DNA of 64,000 nucleotides, taken from contig JAWPMV010000001.1 of the NCBI GenBank assembly GCA_033391075.1, positions 7,564,001 to 7,628,000 on the forward strand, in the 5' to 3' direction. Under the pieces are notes generated by a model. The model had not been told where the DNA came from. It saw only the letters and a list, made by a program, of their open reading frames with translations, and searched no databases. The first letter of the stretch is position 1. Every line of letters starts with the position of its first letter. Origin of the DNA: Bacteroidia bacterium. Lineage in GTDB: Bacteria > Bacteroidota > Bacteroidia > J057. This document shows, piece by piece, positions 60,066 to 64,000 of this stretch. The translations under genes and the position numbers were made by a program.

Positions 60066-61043
60066 ATGAAAAATACAAAGCAAACCCCTGCCATGATTCC
60101 CGATAATGCACATACGGACATTCCCGGGAATCCCTCTACAGCTACTTCAAGTAAGATCAAACTCAGTGATCGTTCCAATGGAAAGCCTTTACGCGTACTC
60201 AGCGAAGAAGACTGGGCTTTCTGGAAACACATGGGATATATCGTCATCAAAGGAGCTGTTCCAAAAGAACAAGCTCGGGCGACCGCAAATTTTCTCTGGG
60301 AATTTGAAGAAAAGAGCCCCGATAATCCTGCCTCCTGGTACACGGCCCCTCGTGCAGAAATGAAAATGAAAGAACTCACAGGTACCGGTATGGTTGAGGT
60401 TTACAATAACCAACACCTTTGGAACAACCGCATGAGCCAGAGAGTATATGATGCTTTTGTTGATATCTGGGGAACGGAAAAACTTTGGGTAACCATAGAC
60501 CGTGCAAATTTGAATTTCCCCATGCGTCCCGGACATGAATACAAAGGTTTTATTCACTGGGATTACGACCCGGAAACTCTTCCTCAAAATGTACAGGGAG
60601 TTCTGGCTTTGGAGGATCAGACAGACGAAAATATGGGAGGTTTCCAGTGTATCCCCTGGCTGTACAGAAACTACCATGAGTGGAAATTGACCCAGCCGGA
60701 TGACCGCAATCATTTCCAACCGGATACCACTGGTCTGGAAGATGAAATTGTGAAGGTAAAACTGGAAGCCGGCGATCTTCTGATCTTCAACTCTACCCAG
60801 CCCCATGGTATTCGCCCCAATCTTTCTACAGATAAAGTTCGAATTGCTCAGTATATCTCCATGATGCCAGCTCAGGAAGAAAATGACTCACTTAGAGACT
60901 GGAGGGTAAATAGTTGGGAAAAGCGCATTGCGCCGGAGGGATATGCATTTCCCGGCGATCCTCGCAACTGGGAGCAAACTAAGTATGAGACAGCAGATCT
61001 AACAGAATTAGGAGAGAAACTGCTCGGTTTGAAAAAATGGTAA
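60066..61043 (+). CDS. phytanoyl-CoA dioxygenase-family Fe(II)/2-oxoglutarate oxygenase
   Basis: A 325-residue cytoplasmic oxygenase with the PhyH fold. The iron ligands are His164 and Asp166 in 'FIHWDYDPE', and His247 in 'STQPHGIRPN'; Arg259 in 'DKVRIAQYI' is placed to bind the 2-oxoglutarate. The N-terminal 'EEDWAFWKHMGYIVIKGAVPKEQA' segment matches the family start. Family members hydroxylate alkyl chains, amino-acid derivatives or other small acids; the substrate is not visible. It leads a plus-strand group with the symporter and SDR, and faces the AraC gene. Confidence 0.93.
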   Translation: MKNTKQTPAMIPDNAHTDIPGNPSTATSSKIKLSDRSNGKPLRVLSEEDWAFWKHMGYIVIKGAVPKEQARATANFLWEFEEKSPDNPASWYTAPRAEMKMKELTGTGMVEVYNNQHLWNNRMSQRVYDAFVDIWGTEKLWVTIDRANLNFPMRPGHEYKGFIHWDYDPETLPQNVQGVLALEDQTDENMGGFQCIPWLYRNYHEWKLTQPDDRNHFQPDTTGLEDEIVKVKLEAGDLLIFNSTQPHGIRPNLSTDKVRIAQYISMMPAQEENDSLRDWRVNSWEKRIAPEGYAFPGDPRNWEQTKYETADLTELGEKLLGLKKW

Positions 61044-61053
61044 ATTAATCACA

Positions 61054-61085
61054 ACAGAAGGGATGGAAGCTTCCATCCCTTCTGT
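61054..61085 (+). terminator. perfect 32-bp palindrome after the dioxygenase gene
   Basis: ACAGAAGGGATGGAAGCTTCCATCCCTTCTGT is a perfect palindrome 10 bp after the stop, followed by an AT-rich stretch. It may partly end transcription or protect the upstream mRNA, so the symporter could be expressed at a lower level than the dioxygenase. Confidence 0.7.
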
Positions 61086-61114
61086 ATATTTAGATTTAGA
61101 AAAAATACTACTCT

Positions 61115-62794
61115 ATGCTCGACGCACTTAGCTTATGGGATATAGTCATTATCCTCATCTACTTCGGAATCATTCTGTATATCGCCAAATGGGCCTCTGG
61201 CAGCGAAGCTGAATCAGGGGCTTCGGTCGATTATTTTCTGGCGGGGAAAAGCCAAACCTGGTTGGTGGTTGGGGCTTCCTTATTCGCTTCAAATATCGGT
61301 TCGGAAATTATCCTGGGAGTCTCAGGCGCCGGTGCAAGGGGAGATATGCCTATGGCCAATTTTGAGATTCTGGCCGCTTTGGTTCTGATCCTTTTGGGCT
61401 GGGTTTTTGTGCCCTTTTACTTACGAACCGGAGTATATACCATGCCGGAGTTTTTGGAAAAACGCTATTCAAAAGCCTGCCGAAATTACCTTTCCGTGGT
61501 ATCCATTCTCGCCTATATCATCACCAAGATTTCCCTCATTATTTTTGCAGGTGCACTGGTTTTTGAGGTAATCGGAATTCCCTTTTGGACAGGAGCTATA
61601 ATTACTGTTTTATTGACAGGTTTCTATACTGTTTTGGGAGGATTACGAGCGGTAATTTATACCGATATGGTACAGGCCTTTATTCTTTTGGCCGGAACCA
61701 TGGCTGTTACCTTTTTCGGTCTGTATCAATTGGGAGGCTGGGGTGAAATGATGGCCATTCTGGATAGGGCTGCAGAAGGAGGGAATAGTCCGGCATCCAG
61801 TGAATTCTTCAATTTATGGAGGCCGATGAGCGATACTGAATATCCCTGGACCGGTATGCTCTTTGGTGCACCCATACTTGGAGTCTGGTACTGGTGTACG
61901 GATCAATATATCGTACAGCGCGCCCTTTCAGCCAAAGACATCCCCAATGCTCGGAAAGGAGCCCTATTTGCCGGCTATCTAAAATTATTACCAGTTTTTA
62001 TCTTCTTTATCCCGGGAGTAATTGCTTTCGCCCTCATGCAAGAAGGGATGCTGGAATTCTCTATGGAAAAAGCAGACCAGGCTCTGCCTGCTATGATCAC
62101 CAACTTTCTGCCTTCTGGTTTAAAAGGACTGGCCATTGCAGGTCTTCTGGCGGCACTCATGAGTTCCCTTTCCTCTGCCTTCAATTCCAGTTCAACTCTG
62201 CTGACTATAGATTTTTACCAACAAAAAAATCCCAATGCGACAGAGAAAGAATTGGTGAGATTTGGACAGATTGCAACCGTCGTTTTAGTGATTGTGAGTT
62301 TGGGTTGGATTCCATTTATGGAAACCCTCATGGGAGGAGGGATCTTCCTTTATCTCCAAAGTGTTCAAGCTTATATTTCGCCTCCAATCGCAGCCGTTTT
62401 TCTCTTCGGTTTATTCTATCCCTGGATCAATGCCCGCGGTGCAATCGTGGCTTTATGGTCAGGTTTTGCAATCGGTGTGTTTCGTCTGGTAGTAGAATTT
62501 ATGAGCAAAGAAGGAGCAATTACGATTAGCGAAGGCTCTCTCCTGAGCATGTTTTTAGGAATCAACTTCCTTCATTTTGCTTTCTTCCTTTTCATTTTCT
62601 GTGCAGCAGTATTGATGCTGGTGAGTCGTACTAGTGAGGCTCAGAATCCCGAAGATTTGGCAATGCTTACATTCCAGAGAAATGGAGATCGAGCTGGATT
62701 TAAAATGAATACAGATGTGCGACTGACCTTATTATTAATTGGTCTGGTTTTGATCCTTTGGTGGGCATTTAGTCCGCTGGGATTGGCAGCTTAA
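61115..62794 (+). CDS. sodium:solute symporter (SSS family)
   Basis: A 559-residue inner-membrane Na+-coupled transporter with about 13-14 helices. SSS family markers are present: 'AKSQTWLVVGASLFASNIGSEIILG'-type TM region ('WLVVGASLFASNIGSE'), 'YTMPEFLEKRYSKACRNYLS', 'GGLRAVIYTDMVQAFILLAG' and 'LAIAGLLAALMSSLSSAFNSSSTL', where the sodium-site serines lie. The closest known relatives carry sugars (SGLT) or myo-inositol-like substrates, but the substrate cannot be assigned. It is in one orientation with the dioxygenase (71 bp upstream, across a palindrome) and the SDR (11 bp downstream). Confidence 0.94.
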   Translation: MLDALSLWDIVIILIYFGIILYIAKWASGSEAESGASVDYFLAGKSQTWLVVGASLFASNIGSEIILGVSGAGARGDMPMANFEILAALVLILLGWVFVPFYLRTGVYTMPEFLEKRYSKACRNYLSVVSILAYIITKISLIIFAGALVFEVIGIPFWTGAIITVLLTGFYTVLGGLRAVIYTDMVQAFILLAGTMAVTFFGLYQLGGWGEMMAILDRAAEGGNSPASSEFFNLWRPMSDTEYPWTGMLFGAPILGVWYWCTDQYIVQRALSAKDIPNARKGALFAGYLKLLPVFIFFIPGVIAFALMQEGMLEFSMEKADQALPAMITNFLPSGLKGLAIAGLLAALMSSLSSAFNSSSTLLTIDFYQQKNPNATEKELVRFGQIATVVLVIVSLGWIPFMETLMGGGIFLYLQSVQAYISPPIAAVFLFGLFYPWINARGAIVALWSGFAIGVFRLVVEFMSKEGAITISEGSLLSMFLGINFLHFAFFLFIFCAAVLMLVSRTSEAQNPEDLAMLTFQRNGDRAGFKMNTDVRLTLLLIGLVLILWWAFSPLGLAA

Positions 62795-62805
62795 GTCTTC
62801 TTGAT

Positions 62806-63600
62806 ATGGATCTGAAATTAACAAATAAAACCGCCTTGATTACGGGTTCTACTTCCGGAATTGGCTATGCAACTGCTAAAATGCTGTCTCAGGAAGGGGT
62901 AGAAGTTATTTTGAATGGAAGGAATCAAGCCAGTCTGGAAAAAGCCGTTAAGAAATTGAAGGCTGAGGTAGAAGGAGCGAAAGTCAGTGGGATTGCTGCT
63001 GATTTTGGGGTGGCTGAAGAAGTAGATGGGCTAATAAAAATGCTCCCGGATATCGACATCCTCATCAACAATGTCGGTATCTATAGCAGTACTTCATTTT
63101 ATGATACTACAGATGAGGATTGGTTCAGGCATTTCGAAGTAAATGTGATGAGTGGTGTCCGACTTTCCCGAGCCATTCTTCCCAAAATGCTCGATCGAAA
63201 TTGGGGAAGAATTATTTTTATTTCCAGCGAATGTGCGACCCTGATTCCTGAGGATCTGATTGCCTATAGCATGACCAAAGCGGCATTGCTCTCTGTTTCA
63301 CGTGGACTCGCTCAACTATGCAAAGGAACTGAAGTTACTGTCAATAGTGTCTTGCCGGGATCTACCCTTACAGAAGGGGCCGAAAGCTTTCTGGAAAAGC
63401 TGGCTAAGAAAGAGGGAAGTACAGTTGAACAAGCAGAAGCTGATTTCTTTACCAATATCCGAACCTCTTCTCTATTGGCTCGTTTTGCCAAAGTCGAAGA
63501 AGTAGCCAGTACCATTGCATACCTGAGTAGCCCGTTGGCAGTCGCGACCAATGGAGCCTCTGTCAAGGTAGATGGAGGAAGTACGGGAGGGATTTTGTAA
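62806..63600 (+). CDS. short-chain dehydrogenase/reductase (classical SDR)
   Basis: A 264-residue NAD(P)-dependent oxidoreductase. It has the cofactor motif 'TGSTSGIGYATAKML' near residue 14, 'NNVGIYSS' near 86, the catalytic serine in 'IIFISSECATL', and the Tyr-x-x-x-Lys dyad in 'YSMTKAALLS'. A C-terminal 'VKVDGGSTGGIL' end is typical of classical SDRs that act on hydroxy compounds. It starts 11 bp after the symporter and very likely shares its transcript. The natural substrate may be the compound transported by the symporter, which is an inference. Confidence 0.92.
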   Translation: MDLKLTNKTALITGSTSGIGYATAKMLSQEGVEVILNGRNQASLEKAVKKLKAEVEGAKVSGIAADFGVAEEVDGLIKMLPDIDILINNVGIYSSTSFYDTTDEDWFRHFEVNVMSGVRLSRAILPKMLDRNWGRIIFISSECATLIPEDLIAYSMTKAALLSVSRGLAQLCKGTEVTVNSVLPGSTLTEGAESFLEKLAKKEGSTVEQAEADFFTNIRTSSLLARFAKVEEVASTIAYLSSPLAVATNGASVKVDGGSTGGIL

Positions 63601-63609
63601 AATTATACT

Positions 63610-63639
63610 CATAGGGACAGATTATAATCTGTCCCTATG
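63610..63639. terminator. perfect 30-bp palindrome between convergent genes
   Basis: CATAGGGACAGATTATAATCTGTCCCTATG is a perfect palindrome 9 bp past the SDR stop. It lies between two convergent genes and probably ends both transcripts, but lacks a T-run. Confidence 0.75.
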
Positions 63640-63648
63640 AAGAATTCT

Positions 63649-64000
63649 TTAAGCTGGCTCTTTCACTGCCACCAATTCCAATATGGTTTTTGAACTGTCA
63701 ATATTGGTATAATCAAGCTTTACGAAGCCATATTCCTGATTGAAAAGAGATACCAGCTGAGTAAGCCCTAAATCGCTTGTAGCACTAGCATGTATTTCAA
63801 TACACTCGATTTCTCCCAATGCTGTTTGATATAGCTTCTTTTCTTTGATCTCATACTGATAGGTGTTTTCGATCACCCCTTCCCATTCCTTCCATCGTTC
63901 ATCTCCCCAGGCAGCTCCAATGTTCAAAGACCAGTCCCAGCTATTTCCCACTTCATAAGGAGCCTGAACAAAAGGAAAAGGATTGAGTTCAAGGATGCGA
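63649..64000 (-). CDS. hypothetical protein, partial at window edge
   Basis: The 3' end of a minus-strand gene that continues beyond the window; the frame is open to base 64,000. A GTG at 63,951 is not a true start, because coding sequence ('ILELNPFPFVQAPYEVG') continues upstream of it. The visible part is strand-rich, with 'NSWDWSLNIGAAWGDERWKEW' and 'IHASATSDLGLTQLVSLF', like DUF3108-type secreted domains, but I cannot assign a family with confidence. No functional site is visible. Confidence 0.6.
   Translation of the reverse strand, partial: RILELNPFPFVQAPYEVGNSWDWSLNIGAAWGDERWKEWEGVIENTYQYEIKEKKLYQTALGEIECIEIHASATSDLGLTQLVSLFNQEYGFVKLDYTNIDSSKTILELVAVKEPA

Overview
The window comes from a chromosome of a member of the Bacteroidota. 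I cannot name the genus from sequence alone; the gene set would fit a marine or environmental Saprospiria- or Cytophagia-like organism. The evidence is moderate-to-low GC, weak or absent Shine-Dalgarno sites, perfect Bacteroidota-type -7 promoter boxes (TAnnTTTG) close upstream of eight genes, and families typical of the phylum: a DUF5916/CBM9 outer-membrane protein, a LytTR regulator paired with a TPR histidine kinase, DUF1080 lipoproteins, S41 proteases and a PVC-type cytochrome/SGNH lipoprotein. No plasmid, phage, integron, insertion sequence, CRISPR array, rRNA or tRNA was seen.

Positions 1-22,000 are mostly housekeeping: the end of a PQQ-dependent sugar dehydrogenase, rsmA, pdxA with a multi-spanning membrane protein, a GlsB-like membrane protein, a helical-repeat protein, an M3 oligopeptidase, a CtpA-like S41 protease, a TetR regulator, rpoN, mscL, a thioredoxin-like protein, pdxJ, an HtrA/Deg protease, a BamA/TamA-like outer-membrane protein and a ComB homologue. 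PdxA and PdxJ together indicate DXP-dependent vitamin B6 synthesis. HtrA, the Omp85-like protein and MscL belong to envelope assembly and stress.

Positions 22,000-30,000 hold a PKD-domain secreted protein and a run of minus-strand genes: SDR, retropepsin-PDZ protein, Dabb lipoprotein, DJ-1/PfpI protein, an intact class B1 metallo-beta-lactamase, a lipoprotein and a nitrilase-family amidohydrolase. Positions 30,000-36,500 hold a LytTR response regulator with its sensor kinase, then a sulfatase and an alpha/beta hydrolase. Positions 36,600-47,400 hold a 2-oxoglutarate dioxygenase-like protein, a tight four- or five-gene minus-strand operon (DUF1080, DinB, lipoprotein, NTF2-like, GNAT), a CBM9/DUF5916 protein, an S41 protease and an erythromycin-esterase homologue. 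Positions 47,500-58,100 hold an ECF sigma factor, Hsp20, an M24 peptidase, the SGNH/PVC/cytochrome c lipoprotein, a fatty-acid-hydroxylase-like protein and a SulP transporter. Positions 59,000-63,600 form a probable catabolic locus: a divergent AraC regulator, a phytanoyl-CoA dioxygenase-like enzyme, a sodium:solute symporter and an SDR.

The most unusual non-coding content is a set of intergenic repeats of several kinds: AACAC/GTGTT-rich long hairpins, TGTCATCCCGG-ended palindromic elements, a 131-bp unit in three tandem copies, and a duplicated element carrying a 7-bp AACAAGG array of different length in each copy. The best candidate for an undescribed functional system is the AraC/dioxygenase/symporter/SDR locus, whose substrate cannot be read from the sequence. 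Nothing here amounts to a demonstrably new system.
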